64,000 nt of DNA from Spirodela intermedia. Its lineage: Eukaryota > Streptophyta > Magnoliopsida > Alismatales > Araceae. The stretch is from positions 6,388,424 through 6,452,423 of the forward strand of contig LR746267.1 in NCBI GenBank assembly GCA_902729315.2, written 5' to 3'. Both the position numbers and the translations under genes were made by a program. Position 1 is the stretch's first letter, and the number at the start of each line of letters is the position of its first letter. The notes under the pieces were generated by a model that had not been told where the DNA came from, searched no databases, and was given only the letters and a program-made list of their open reading frames with translations. Below, piece after piece: positions 53,445 through 64,000 of the stretch.

Positions 53445-56400
53445 CTTTCCCTCAAGCTAGAGCATAGAAATTAAACACATCCAAATTGATACATATAACA
53501 TCATAAGACATTCTTGTAAAACTTGGTGAAGATGTCCACCATGTAGTTAGATGAAGTGACATGTGGTGTGGAGATAACTCTTGTTACAATCTTGTTTAGG
53601 ATGTAGTGATAATTAATCTTGATGTATTTAATCTACTTGTAGAATGTGAGACTCTGGATAATAAATATTGTTGTTTGATTGTCATAGTGTATATATACAT
53701 AAGTCTAAGGAGTCACACCAAACTCTCTAGAAGAAAATAAAGCAATACTGTATTATGCGACATCTCAACCATAATATGGTATTTGGCTTTTGCATTGAAA
53801 CAAGACACCACTTTTTACTTCCAAAAGCATCAAGTGACTAAGTTGTCACTAACATATGTGCATTAGTTAATTGTTGACTTTCAATCTCCTTTGTCACCGG
53901 CATACCTAGCATCTAAGTAAGCTTCAACATATAGGTGCTATGATGTATGTAGATGAGCCCCTTCTATGGAGCCCATTTGATATAGGTTAAGATATAAAGT
54001 GCTCCCTCTTCATAGACCTGACGAGGCTCTTACATTAACTAATTGAAAATACTAAATGTATACAAAATGTTAGGATGAATAATAGTGAGATATATCAGTT
54101 TCCTCTATAATCGTTAATAATGATTATCATCTTCCATTACATGTGATGTAATATCCCAAAACTTCAAATGTGTCTCTATAGGTGATGACTCTAATTTATA
54201 GTCAAGAAGCCTCATTTTCTAAAGAAAGATTGAAGTCATATTTCTTTTAAGATAAAGTTAACTTATCTAATTGATAAGTAAACTCTATTTCAAAGAAGTA
54301 GTACGGTGTCCCCAAGTCTCTTGTGATAAAGTATTACTACAAGTAAGCTTTGGTGGTAGAGGTGCCTACCTCATCACTCTCTATCATAAGAATGTCATCA
54401 ACATACACGGCTACTCAAGACGAAAAATCTTAGATGTGATAAAATATTGAATAACAATCTCAGTGATAAATTAAGTAACAATAGAGAGAATTTAAGACCG
54501 ATCATAGAGGAGATAAACTCAACTTACATGAGTAAAATCATCAATGAAAATGATGTAATAGAGATGTCTAGTGATGAAGTCAACTCAAGAGAGTCCTCAA
54601 ACATCATAATGAACAAAGATCAAATATAGTCAATGATGGAATAAACTAGAATAAGAGGAATGATTATTTTGCTCATCTAACATGACTCGCACACAAATTT
54701 ATTAAGAAAAAACCATGATAAAATTTTTGAAGTTTAGAAAAATAAATTAACCTAAACAAGATATCACAAAAGAGAAGAAGTAATAGTGAAAGCAACAAAA
54801 AGTACTCGAATGTTGGAGAAAGTTATATGTGAGATGAGTTCTTAAACACTCTAACTATTCTCATGCCCCAATCTAATCTTCCATGTAGTATGCAGATCTT
54901 AGAGACATAATAGAAGCAAAAAAAATAAAATAGTATAAAGTAAGACACAAGTGACGACAATAATAGATAAAAGGTTTACAAGAAAACCAGAAATGTAAAG
55001 TACTTAGGTCAATGGTAGGATAGAGGTCACAGTGGTAGTGTTATGACCTTTGATCAAATAAATCTGACCATCAATAATAATCATCAGGAGGTGGGTCATG
55101 GTATGATGAAGTGAGAAAAGTATGGAGAATGTATCGATCATATTGGTGGAAGTCTCCATGTCAAAAATCTAAGGTGACAAGGAGACAAATAAGGCATGTG
55201 TACCTAATATGGAGGTTCCTAGCATAGATGCAAGGTTGACAAAGGAGGCGTATAAGAGAGAGTGATCGTGGACCACTTCTAAACTTCATATTTTGCCGAC
55301 GTGAAAGTTATCTGAATAATAAGAGGAGATGTCGTAGAGTGAACCATAGATGAGGTAGATGTTAGAAAATCCAAATGAGTGTTAGAGATAATAGCCTGAG
55401 CCCACTCAAACTTGCCGAACTACTTTCATCATTTATTTGACAGGTGGCTTGATTTACTATAGTAAGGGCACAATGGAAAGGCATTGTAGCCTTGCTTTTA
55501 AGAGGACAACTACTGTTAAGCTTTAGGCTACAACCACCATCCTGATCACGAGGAGTAGATGTAGTTAGAGCTGACAAGGTTGATGTGGCAATTGACTGAG
55601 TGGTGCTCGATTGAGTAATAAGAGTGTCCATACTCACATAAAGTACTGTAGAAAAAATTGATGGAAGGTTTGACACACAATCACTCGAGAGAACATGATT
55701 CACGAATCGACAAGGCAATGTTTGGAAGTAAACCACTAAGATATATACTAATATAGAATTCTTGACAATATTATTGAAGAATTTGAAGGTTGGTGGTCAA
55801 AGGCCGATATAAAGACAACTCTTAAATGATCGCTTAAAGTCATCCAAAGTATGTTTGGAGTGAGAGATCACCTTACTCACAAGTGAAAAGAAACTCGAAT
55901 AATTACATGATATGACTGATATTTATCTTGTTGACATACATGATCTTAACCATGAACTAAAGTTGCCTAGCAGGTGTGATACGAGCAAGAAACTCGATGA
56001 CATTCTACTCAACTTTGAAGCATCTAGGTGACTACAATAGAGTTAATTTGAGACTAAGAAGCATAAGTCAAGTCAACAATAGCTGATGAATTATTCATCA
56101 GATGATGAAACAAACTGTGAGATGTAAGGAAATACTCAAAACTCGATGCACATGATACACAATTGAAACCAATGAAGATATATGCTAGCCAAGTCAATTG
56201 CGCCATGATGGAGTGTTGTAGGGGAAGGAGTGTCGACGGTAAAGACATTTCGACTAGAAGTGAGGCTATGAGTTGAGGTCTTTGAAGTAGAGAAAATGTA
56301 CTATCTTGGTTCATAATGATGAAAGAAAACAACATGTCAATGTAAACATAAGAATGTGTAGCAAGGAGGACACATAGTAAGAGATGACACGTGGCAAAAA

Positions 56401-56690
56401 GACAATGTGGCTGGAAGCAGTGTAGTAGGAGACAATACCACGATATATCATAAGATATTACAATAGTAGATACTGTGAGAGTGGGAGGGGCTATGACAAA
56501 AAGGGTCCGGAAACAACAAGGGGGTCGTGATGGCAAGAGGACTATGGCAGCGAAACAAGTGCTAATGGGTGGCACAATTGATGACAACTTGCGATAAAAG
56601 ATAGTGCAGAGAGAGATAGAGAAGAAAGCATGCAAAAGATGTGGCGGTAGTGACACAACGGTGGCGGTAGCAGCTGAAAAGAACCCTAGT

Positions 56691-56702
56691 GCTTTGATAC
56701 CA
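56691..56702 (-). other. Primer-binding site (initiator Met-tRNA type)
   Basis: TGGTATCAAAGC on the minus strand, one base from the usual plant copia site TGGTATCAGAGC, and contiguous with the 5' LTR. Confidence 0.8.
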
Positions 56703-56818
56703 TGTTGATGAGAAGGGTTAAATCTAATAAAGAGATACATGTGTTTATATCGTTGAAAGAAGAGAGAGAGATAATAGGTCCAAGTGGGCAATGTAGAGGA
56801 AGATGTATGACTAGTACT
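56703..56818 (-). repeat. 5' LTR of the copia element
   Basis: Direct repeat partner of 53315-53444. In element orientation it ends ...CAACA, directly next to the primer-binding site. Confidence 0.75.
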
Positions 56819-56819
56819 A

Positions 56820-57610
56820 ATTATGTTTGAAATCTAAACATTTAAATTTAAGTAAAAGTGTTAAATTCAACCAAATAAAACTTTAGAACATTAATATTCA
56901 AATATATAAAATGTTGAGACTAAAAGTTATTTTTCAAGCTTATCCCCCCTCTCGATGCTCCTATTTCTCTTACACTCTTCCTTTCTTCACTCGTCCCATT
57001 CTTCTAGTAGCTTTAAATTTCTCTTCCTTTATACCAAAACTTCTTCCTTACAAGACTTGTGCATTTTCTCCCTTTTTTTGGTGTCATCAAAAAGTTGGAA
57101 AGTGCTCCAAGCTATTCTAATATGAATACTCTAGCAATGTAGATTCAGGGCTCATAATGTATATTCCAATAGAGATTTCAGAATAGGAGATATCATGGCA
57201 ATTTAGGTGGAATTTCATAATCTATTGGTCTAGGTAAATTTTTCTTTATGATTATCAAATTGGTAACATTGGAGGAGATATGGGACTACCATGCTTTGAG
57301 GGATGGAGGGCTCTAAATTCAAAATATATTCTTTAATGGGAGTAAAGTGATAAGTAGGAAATTCGTCAGCTTTTGTCAATCATTATTTGTAAATTCTTGA
57401 ATTTGAATTCATGGTCTTCTCTTGCTCCATAAGTATAGGACAATTCATCATTTTGAATTCCTAAAGCTTTGGCAAGGATTTCAGTAGTAAGCGGGTATGT
57501 ATTTCAATGAAGGTGCTACCTAAAATATATAGATTATAAAATAATTTAGTCAATAATTCTGGGTAACTTGAGGACTAATGGGATGCAACTTGATGCTTGC
57601 TCCATTTCAT
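56820..57610. other. AT-rich spacer upstream of the duplicated segment
   Basis: No gene or classified repeat seen between the copia element and the start of the segmental duplication. Confidence 0.6.
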
Positions 57611-57615
57611 TATAG

Positions 57616-57830
57616 AAGCAATCTTCTAATTACAATGCTTGGACCTCGTGACCAAAAAAATAGAGAAAAGAGATGCAAAGGGAAGGAGAAAACATATAAA
57701 TGAAACTATATCAGGGCAAGGAGTTGTCCTAGTCTGAGCATTAGAGCGGTGGGTCTCAAGGCAGACGGTGAGAGAGAGAAAAGGGGCCCTGCGGGTGGGC
57801 CGGAAGAGTAATGGGCTTATTTTGAATTCG
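57616..57830 (+). repeat. Segmental duplication, flank of the intact CAF1-like gene
   Basis: Partner of 50262-50460; see the shared blocks listed there. It shows that duplication of this locus included upstream sequence and not only the coding region. Confidence 0.8.
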
Positions 57831-58022
57831 CAGCGCAAGCCCAAAGAAAAGTTGCCCGCGCCAAATCGCCAACGGTCCGTCTGGTCAGCGGGGGCGACGG
57901 CTAAGTACGCAATCCAGGTAGGTCTCGGAGCTACTCAACCTAGAAGAGGAAACCACGGCCTCTTACCCGTTTCCGTTCCTTCCGTCTCGGAAGCGAAAAG
58001 GGTTGAGCCACCAGCCACCCCC

Positions 58023-58028
58023 TATAAG
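58023..58028 (+). promoter_or_regulatory. TATA box of the intact CAF1-like gene
   Basis: TATAAG about 131-136 bp upstream of the ATG, followed by a pyrimidine/purine-rich leader. The same context is preserved in copy C. Confidence 0.55.
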
Positions 58029-58113
58029 AGAGAGGCCCCTCCATCCCCGTCTGCATCATCGATCTTCCAGAGAAGGCAGGAAGAAGGCGGCATCTTGGCT
58101 CGGGGAGCGGCGG

Positions 58114-58117
<4 letters not shown>

Positions 58118-58158
<41 letters not shown>
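58118..58158 (+). repeat. (GA)n repeat in the 5' leader, abutting the ATG
   Basis: About 20 GA units that run directly into the start codon at 58159, so they lie in the 5' UTR. Confidence 0.95.
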
Positions 58159-58163
<5 letters not shown>

Positions 58164-59088
58164 GGCACGCGGAGGGGACAGCGCGCCGGTGATGGCGTCG
58201 GAGGAGGTGAGGGAGGTGTGGGGGTGGAATATGGGGGCGGAGCTACCTCGGATCCTGGACGCGCTTGACTCCGCTCCTTACGCGGCGGTGGACACGGAGT
58301 TCCCAGGGTTCCTCCACCAGACCCCGTGGTTCGCGACCCCCCGCGAGCGTTACCAAGACGTCAGGCGAAATGTGGACAGTTTGAAGCTCATCCAGCTCGG
58401 GTTCACCTTCTTCGGCGACGGCAGCCGGCGCCGGACCTGGCAGATAAGCTTCCGCGACTTCGACGTTTTCTCTCCGTCGGATGCGCGATCGGAGGCCTCG
58501 GTGGAGCTGCTGAAGAGGAGCGGCGTGGACTTCAGTATGACCAGAACAGAGGGGGTCGACTCGGAGGTTTTCTCCGAGTTACTGCGGCGATGCGATTGGT
58601 TAGGACGGCGCAAGCCCAGGTGGGTGACGTTCCAGGGGCTTTACGACGTGGCATACCTGGTGAAGCTCCTCACCGGGGCGCCGTTGCCGGCGACGCTCCC
58701 CAGGTTCGCCCAGCTTGTGGGGGCGATCCTCGGCAAGGTCATCGACGTCAAGTACCTCACCAGGTTCTGTGGAGGGTTCGACCTCGGGCTGGCTCGGCTC
58801 TCTGAGTCTCTCGGCGTGAAGGTGGAGGGCGGCGCGGCGCACCAAGCCGGATTCGACACCCTGCTCACTGCTAGGGTGTTCGAATGGCAAATGGAGCGAC
58901 TACGAGGGCGAGAGGAAGACTTCGAGGGCATCCTCCACGGGATTGAGGAGGAGAGGATCATACCCCTGCCCAAGGAGGAAACAGGACGGGAGGAGCTCCT
59001 CATATGCCGTCACCATCCGCCGATTTTAATCGGAATGACCGCTCCACTTCCTGGATTCTATGTGGGTCGAATAAAAATTTTCTTTTAA
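58159..59088 (+). CDS. CAF1: CAF1-like deadenylase (CCR4-associated factor 1 family), intact copy
   Basis: Intronless frame of 309 residues. The start at 58159 follows the GA leader; a second Met at residue 12 is possible. It has a DEDDh exonuclease (RNase D/CAF1) fold: D45 and E47 in AVDTEFPGF, D163 in GLYDVAYLVKLL, H228 and D233 in HQAGFDTLL, and the family landmarks KLIQLGFTFF, ISFRDFDV, SVELLKRSGVDF and VIDVKYL. All catalytic positions match those of CAF1/CNOT7. Length is close to plant CAF1 (about 270-310). By family it is the catalytic deadenylase of the CCR4-NOT complex, shortening poly(A) tails in the cytoplasm. In plants, intronless CAF1 genes are often stress-inducible. The rest of the cluster consists of its broken relatives at 51.0-52.8 kb. 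Very GC-rich, unlike the AT-rich DNA around it. Confidence 0.9.
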
Positions 59089-60265
59089 GGCTGATTCAAA
59101 ATTGTTCCCAAGATCTCTACTTTAAACCAAATACAGTAGATTGATGCAGACCCCGTTCTTTACTGTTTTTTTTTAAAAGGTCTACGGGGAGAGAAGGAGA
59201 AATCAGTTTTATTCTATTCACGTAAGATGACCCGGAAACCACCGCCGAGCCCTCTACGACCCATCTATACCTGCCAAAGAAAGAGATTTTTCTCATGAAA
59301 ATATGATCTGGCGAGGCCAGAAAAGAATCGTAGGGAGACGGAAAGAGAGCTGGACGGCTCCTTGAAGCACGGCAAATAGATTAAGTTTCCGCACCTACGG
59401 AAACAGCGGGCTTCTCTGTATTATTTGACGGTCTCTTCACTAATCCAGCCGAGTCAATGAACGCAACCAAACCTGGTTTGCTCACGGAGCAACAGATGCA
59501 CAGATATGGACTGAACAAATAACAGGCCGCTGCGACAGGTTGAAAGCTGACATAGGGTTGATACTCTTCCAGTTCTCGGAGACCTCAGTCTGACTCTAGG
59601 TCAGAGCCAGCCGACGTACCTCAGTCAATGTACCTGGGAGCAAAGATAAGGTCGACATGAAGATAAAACCGAAAGAGTTCACAGCATGGAATGAAAGGTA
59701 GTTCAAAGATTTTAGGCTTTTCCCACGACAGGACTTCACTCTACAGACTTTGGACTCTCTGAGTCCTGTAACGAGTGGCGTCTACGAGATTCCTAAGCCT
59801 CAGCACGGTGATAACGGTCAAGTTCGCCACCTGAAGTAGAGGTATCACAAATGGAAGAAAGGGTAGAAGGCTACCGCAGGAAAGATGAGTTCATCAACTT
59901 ATGTATTGGGTTCATCAAAGGAACCGTAGAAGAAAAGCCTCAGTCAGATAAAACAGCTTGAAGTCATAGTGACATAGCTCATAAGTTCACGCTACATTGA
60001 TCATTTAGATGACAATATATTCCGTAATTCTATTTATAATAGTAGATAACAACGATGACAGAAAAGAAAACTGTCGATTCCAATATTATTACGAAGAACC
60101 ATAGAAAGAAGACGGGACTAACAAATGATTTCAGGGAAATACAGTGTATAATTAGTAACCGTCTTAATTATAAATACGAAAGAATACTTAAAAGACTGGG
60201 CGGTATAATTTCCGAAATTCATGGCGCAGCTATTTGTTGGTTACTGAGCTGTTTGCTGCACTGAT
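59089..60265. other. Intergenic region after the CAF1-like gene
   Basis: Mixed composition and no gene recognised. Probably the 3' UTR, then old repeat DNA. Confidence 0.5.
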
Positions 60266-60271
60266 AATTTT

Positions 60272-60950
60272 ATCCCTCCTCCCAAGTGGCTTCAAGTGTC
60301 GAAAGGTCTTCAAACTAAATACGAACTTCAGGTTCATGATGCGAGAGATGTACCCTTAAGACGGCATGGAGCACGACTGACTAGTTGAGCTCCACACCTA
60401 GTACAATTAGAAGTAGTTCGCTGCGTTCTTTTCAACTGAGCACATTCTTTAGTTGGGGCACATGCTTAAGTGGTAGGCCATGGCACTAATGCATTCTATC
60501 ACTGAGTAGGGGCTGAAGTAGGGCAGCGTGGACATCTCAATGGATTTGCGGACTAACAACAGCAACCTATAAGGACATAATCTGAGGTCAACTAAATCTC
60601 CCTCTTTGAATTGAGCTCCTGCCACTTGTTGTCGACTTGGGCCTTCATTCATGGCTGGGCCGTAACCAAATGCTGCTTCAATTTTGTGAGGACGTTATCT
60701 TGGCCTCACACTGCTTTTCTACCATTGTGACAGATGACTTCTCGTTGTTGAATCGGATCAAGGTAGGGGGATCGCAGTTGAAGATCATCTAGAAAGGAAT
60801 GGAGTTGGTCAAAGCATGGAACGTCATGCTGTATTAATATTCTGCCGATGGCAATCACTTCATGTCCTAGGCATGTCCGATCCAAAATGACATAGTTCTC
60901 AAATAATAATTTTCTTCCTCTATTTGTCTATCGGTTTGAGGATACCCTTC
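60272..60950 (-). mobile_element. Decayed Ty3-gypsy integrase / chromo-region fragment
   Basis: Minus-strand remnants in the order expected for the end of a gypsy pol: YPQTDRQIEEE near 60947-60912 (family: HPQTDGQTE), a W-LPSAEY-like stretch near 60850 (family: WLPWAEFWYN), a degenerate region corresponding to the DxV-KLQPYR block, and LEATWEE near 60291-60272 (family: EATWED). Many stops and frameshifts. No LTR was identified. This is a fossil fragment, not a mobile element. Confidence 0.75.
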
Positions 60951-61157
60951 AAAGTGCTCCAAGGTAACTTTCTACCCATGATACAAAAAACGAAAACTCT
61001 ATTTAAGGTAATTTCTGCTTGAGGACGCACAGTTGCCTGTAAGCGCATCTGCATGAACGCGTTCATATTGTGTTGCATGCGTGAAGGATTGCCATAATTG
61101 GAAAACCAACTAACTGCACAGCACAACATCCCCGAGCAACAGAGCTTTGTACCTAGA

Positions 61158-61318
61158 TGGTACTGCCGGGTTGGAACAACTTTCACAGAATATGTCTGTG
61201 AACCTCACTGGATGAAATGCACGGAACAACATTCGCAACAAACCAAGGCTTGCAGCCGGATGGCACTACCAGGGTGGAACAAGGTTCGTGGAATATATCT
61301 ATGAAGCTCACGGATGAA
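61158..61318. repeat. Imperfect tandem duplication (~102-bp unit)
   Basis: A block beginning TGGTACTGCCGGGTTGGAAC at 61158 recurs as TGGCACTACCAGGGTGGAAC at 61260. Both continue through GAATAT-TCTATGAA/TCTGTGAA and CTCAC-GGATGAA. Confidence 0.75.
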
Positions 61319-61319
61319 G

Positions 61320-62900
61320 CGCCACACGATGGCACGACACCGCGCCGATGGTGACAGCATGTGGAGAGTGTAGTATGCGTACGTGCACAGCACGTGAAGA
61401 TAATTCCGTCAGTATACAATGAGATTCACGAAGGCATTTCACGAACCTTAAAATCTACTAGTATACGGTGGTATGGGGTGGCATGCCGATGACGCGGTGT
61501 AGGATGGCATGGTGTACACACACCAAGAGCATGGCAGGACACTGTGCAAGGTTAACAAGGTGAGCAGGTAGCCTCTCTGGCATGGCCCACTTTAGGATGT
61601 CAAGCGATAAACCAATCTCTTCAAAAGAAAGGCTTAACCATCAATCCAAATGTGGCTTGAGTAACGCTCACATATTCCTTGCTATATAAACGTCCCATCA
61701 AGGGCGAGGGGGGACGTTAGCCCATGAGGGGCAAAATATAAGAAGCACATGGGTAGTTGCTCCCTATAAATAGAAGGGTCTGACATCTATATAGGGTAGA
61801 CGGAAAGGGGTTGTTTCCTCTTCTCACCTGTGTAAGCTCTTGTTTGATTTAGAAGTTTAAACTGTTTTGATGGTGACAACATGCGTGGAAGGAAAAGATG
61901 AGATGGAGCTTCTCACATCGCCCATCTTCTTCCACAGAGTTCGAGCAACATTTCTCTATTCTTGGGCATCTGCAAGAAAGTAAGATTAGCTGATGCTCAA
62001 GATTTTAAGTAATATTCAAGGTCATACCCTTGCCAACATTTGAGAGAAGTTTGTAAAGGAGTTAAATGACTAATCCTCCCCAAGGAACAACACATATATG
62101 ATAAGAGATTAAGTCCATTAGTTGTAGATCAAATAAAGCATAAGGAATACCAAATGAGTAAAGAACATTCCATCACGAAAGAATTAAAGAGTGCCTGGTT
62201 GAGATCCCAGTTAGAAGAGTGAAACCAAATCTGACTAATAATAACATTCGATCCTTGAGTATTAAAAAGCAATGACGACCAATTGGTGCCAAGGCCTTCA
62301 AGCTTTCCTCCACACCAGGTTCTCCAGCAGTAAAATCAGAAGATCAGAAGCCTCTGAAAGGCAAGGAACTGAACGCCGATAATATCGTTGAATTTATTGT
62401 AAATACTGTGTGTGCTTACTCTATAGCAATATAGGACCAATAATCTAGAAGAAAAAAGTGAGGAACTTTGGCTATCGGCCCTCTAGAGCCATGAATTTAG
62501 AATGAGATAATTGGCGACGGTTCTATCAATCATCTGCTATACGAAACACCAGGTTCCGCGTTGAACTATTGTGTTTTGAATGAGGAACTTAATTCCCTAA
62601 ACATTGTGTTACAGTGACCTGCCCTTGGTTTTAACTTGGTTGTCGTATGGTAATACACAAGAGGACTTTTAGAGGAGTTTCCTAAGCCGTCGTTCAAAGG
62701 GTCACGCGAAAATCTTAACCTGTTTGTCGTGATTCAAGGAGCCCTACGTCATTGTACATAAAAGTCCCCCGAACGCAGGCAGAGAGCGAGGCGGGGTTAA
62801 GGGTTACCCAGATCATTCATACTCGTCCATTTTACGACCAGGGAAAACATTGGAAACGTCAGTTCGAAGGTTATTTTCTGTCTTCCGCACAGGCCATCTG
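61320..62900. other. Intergenic region, possible LTR-like promoter
   Basis: Contains a TATAAATAG box at 61765-61773 followed by a pyrimidine-rich stretch, which could belong to a retrotransposon LTR. No matching second LTR was found. Otherwise nothing recognised. Confidence 0.35.
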
Positions 62901-63214
62901 GTGTTCGTCAATTTCTAGCTAAGATTGCGCTCCCAATGGCATCGTCGGCAGGAAACCTCTGTTTACGCTATTTCGCCAAAGGAGACACCTTGCCTCCGCC
63001 ACCTACGACAGGCTGGGGAAGTCACGAGCTATTGCCTCCTGTTTCAACAGCCGTTCTCGATTTATCTAGATCGAGTGTTACCGCTAGAGATGCGGATATG
63101 GGCAAGCGAGAACCAGAGGAAGGGAAAGTTCCATGGTTATCACCTCTTCGCTCCGGGAAAGCCTGGGCCTGGGCGGAACCACTGAGCAGCCGAGCTCAAC
63201 CGCGGTCGACCGTC

Positions 63215-63222
63215 TATTTAAA
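63215..63222 (+). promoter_or_regulatory. TATA-like box of the subtilase gene
   Basis: TATTTAAA about 150 bp upstream of the proposed ATG at 63370. Confidence 0.45.
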
Positions 63223-63369
63223 TCAATGGCATTCTTCCTCTTCTCCTCACCAGAGAAAATCTGCTATCTTTTGTTCGTCTCCACCTCGATTGAGTTATCA
63301 GGGAAGAGTGGGTCGTCAGAAGGAGCCCTCTCCCTACCGACAACAGGGAGTTTGGGGAGCCCGTGGAGA

Positions 63370-63917
63370 ATGTCGTCTCCTCTAGCAAAGTTCCTGCTGT
63401 TCTCCCTGCTGCAGACGATGGCCTACGCCGCCCCAAAGGCAAGCACTCATCATCATATGTCACACATAGTTTCCTTCAGGCGGCATTCTCTCTCTCTCTC
63501 TAACTTTTACACTCACAACCGCACATACTTAAGTCCGTATTCGGCCAACATTTATTCAACGGGTGGGTCTGCAGAAATCCTACATTGTGTACCTGGGAAA
63601 GCATCCACACGGCTTAGACGGTTCTTCGGAAGATTTCGACAGGGCCGCTGCGAACCATTATGCCCTCCTTGCATCGTTCCTGGGCAGGTGACGATCTTCC
63701 CGATTGAATCCTGGCTAAGATTTAGAGAATTGGGAATCTCACCGCCACCGCCAGCTGAATTCAGGTCTCGAGAGTGGTGGAATTTAGTCTCCTGACCTTC
63801 TTCTTCGTTCTTCACACAGCGCGGAGGAGGCCCACGCTGCGATCACTTACTCCTACACGAAGAGCATCAACGGATTTGTCGCAAATCTTGACGAATACGA
63901 AGCAAAGAAGCTCGCGA
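63370..63917 (+). CDS. Subtilisin-like serine protease, 5' end (runs past the window)
   Basis: Three exons seen: 63370-63438, 63575-63687 and 63820-63917, in matching phase; the rest lies beyond base 64000. Exon 1 encodes a 23-residue signal peptide (MSSPLAKFLLFSLLQTMAYA). Exon 2 opens KSYIVYLGKHPHG and exon 3 contains AITYSYTKSINGFVANLDE. Together they are the classic I9 prodomain start of plant subtilases (family: SYIVYLG...YSYT..INGFAA.L). By family the protein enters the secretory pathway, removes its own prodomain and acts in the cell wall. The first intron uses a GC donor (AAAG|GCAAGC) and acceptor CTGCAG. The third donor (GA|GTGCGT) is inferred. The prodomain style suggests an SBT5-like member, but the catalytic domain is not in view. 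Confidence 0.82.
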
Positions 63918-64000
63918 GTGCGTCCCTCGTCGCTTATATTGTAGTTACATAGAGACGCCTATCCCATATTCGTCGATTACCATCTGTGACACGCCCCTTG

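Larger units (their letters stand above)
53315..56818 (-). mobile_element. Decayed Ty1-copia LTR retrotransposon
   Basis: Element in minus orientation, about 3.5 kb, shorter than a full copia element, so internal sequence has been lost. It has two similar short LTR-like ends, a primer-binding site complementary to initiator Met-tRNA beside the right LTR, and a purine-rich tract beside the left LTR. Pol remnants: reverse transcriptase active site VYVDD at 54394-54408 and an RNase H region at about 53520-53800 (SRSSAEAKY-type motif, DNQTTIFI, ending MVDIFTK). Stops and frameshifts are frequent, so it is not autonomous. It lies between the damaged CAF1-like copies and the intact gene. Confidence 0.85.

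Noticed and set aside
56054-56791. 245-codon minus-strand frame at the 5' end of the copia element
   Set aside because: It overlaps the LTR and primer-binding site and has no Gag-like motif, so it is not a gene in its own right.
61700-62520. Possible gypsy LTR with a TATA box and a weak primer-binding-like TTGGCGACGG near 62510
   Set aside because: No second LTR, no polypurine tract and only a partial primer-site match, so no element is called.
62936-63385. 149-codon frame just upstream of the subtilase gene
   Set aside because: It crosses the proposed TATA box and leader of the subtilase and overlaps its signal-peptide exon in another frame; no domain recognised.

Overview
This window is nuclear DNA from a flowering plant. 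The genes are split by GT-AG introns, all recognisable products are plant families, and the intergenic DNA is AT-rich with decayed LTR retrotransposons. Several genes are GC-rich at the 5' end and poorer towards the 3' end (FKF1, the PPR gene, the CAF1-like gene). That gradient is typical of monocots, so a monocot or other non-eudicot is my inference; the species cannot be named from sequence alone. No bacterial operons, CRISPR arrays, rRNA or tRNA genes were recognised.

Layout. 1-3260: AT-rich, no gene seen. 3486-3731 (-): small secreted Kazal-like protein. 4320-9835 (-): type-B response regulator, a cytokinin-signalling transcription factor, five exons. 10.4-13.2 kb: shared upstream region of the divergent response regulator and FKF1 genes, with a G-box and a cluster of evening-element-like motifs. 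13216-15992 (+): FKF1 (LOV / F-box / Kelch blue-light photoreceptor), two exons. 16.4-18.5 kb (+): a tentative three-exon small gene. 20324-22126 (-): P-class PPR protein. 22855-33290 (-): plant LPXC, seven exons over 10.4 kb. 34162-47257 (+): NUP155, 13 exons, divergent from LPXC. 47.3-50.2 kb: AT-rich, no gene seen.

50.2-59.1 kb is the most unusual part. It is a cluster of CAF1-like (CCR4-NOT deadenylase) sequences: one intact intronless gene (58159-59088, +) and three damaged copies at 51.0-52.8 kb. Two of the damaged copies lie tail to tail as a large inverted repeat (arms about 745 bp, spacer about 53 bp). The outer right-hand copy still has its TATA box and GA-rich leader, so a transcript from it would fold into a long hairpin related to the intact paralogue. 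A decayed Ty1-copia element (53315-56818) separates the damaged copies from the intact one.

59.1-63.0 kb holds a decayed Ty3-gypsy fragment and local duplications. 63370 to the window end (+) is the 5' end of a subtilisin-like protease (subtilase) gene.

The genes do not form one pathway. The named genes cover cytokinin response, photoperiod/clock control, organelle RNA processing, lipid A-type synthesis, nuclear pore structure, mRNA deadenylation and extracellular proteolysis. Exon models were built by hand from reading frame, splice consensus and remembered family motifs; no database search was run.
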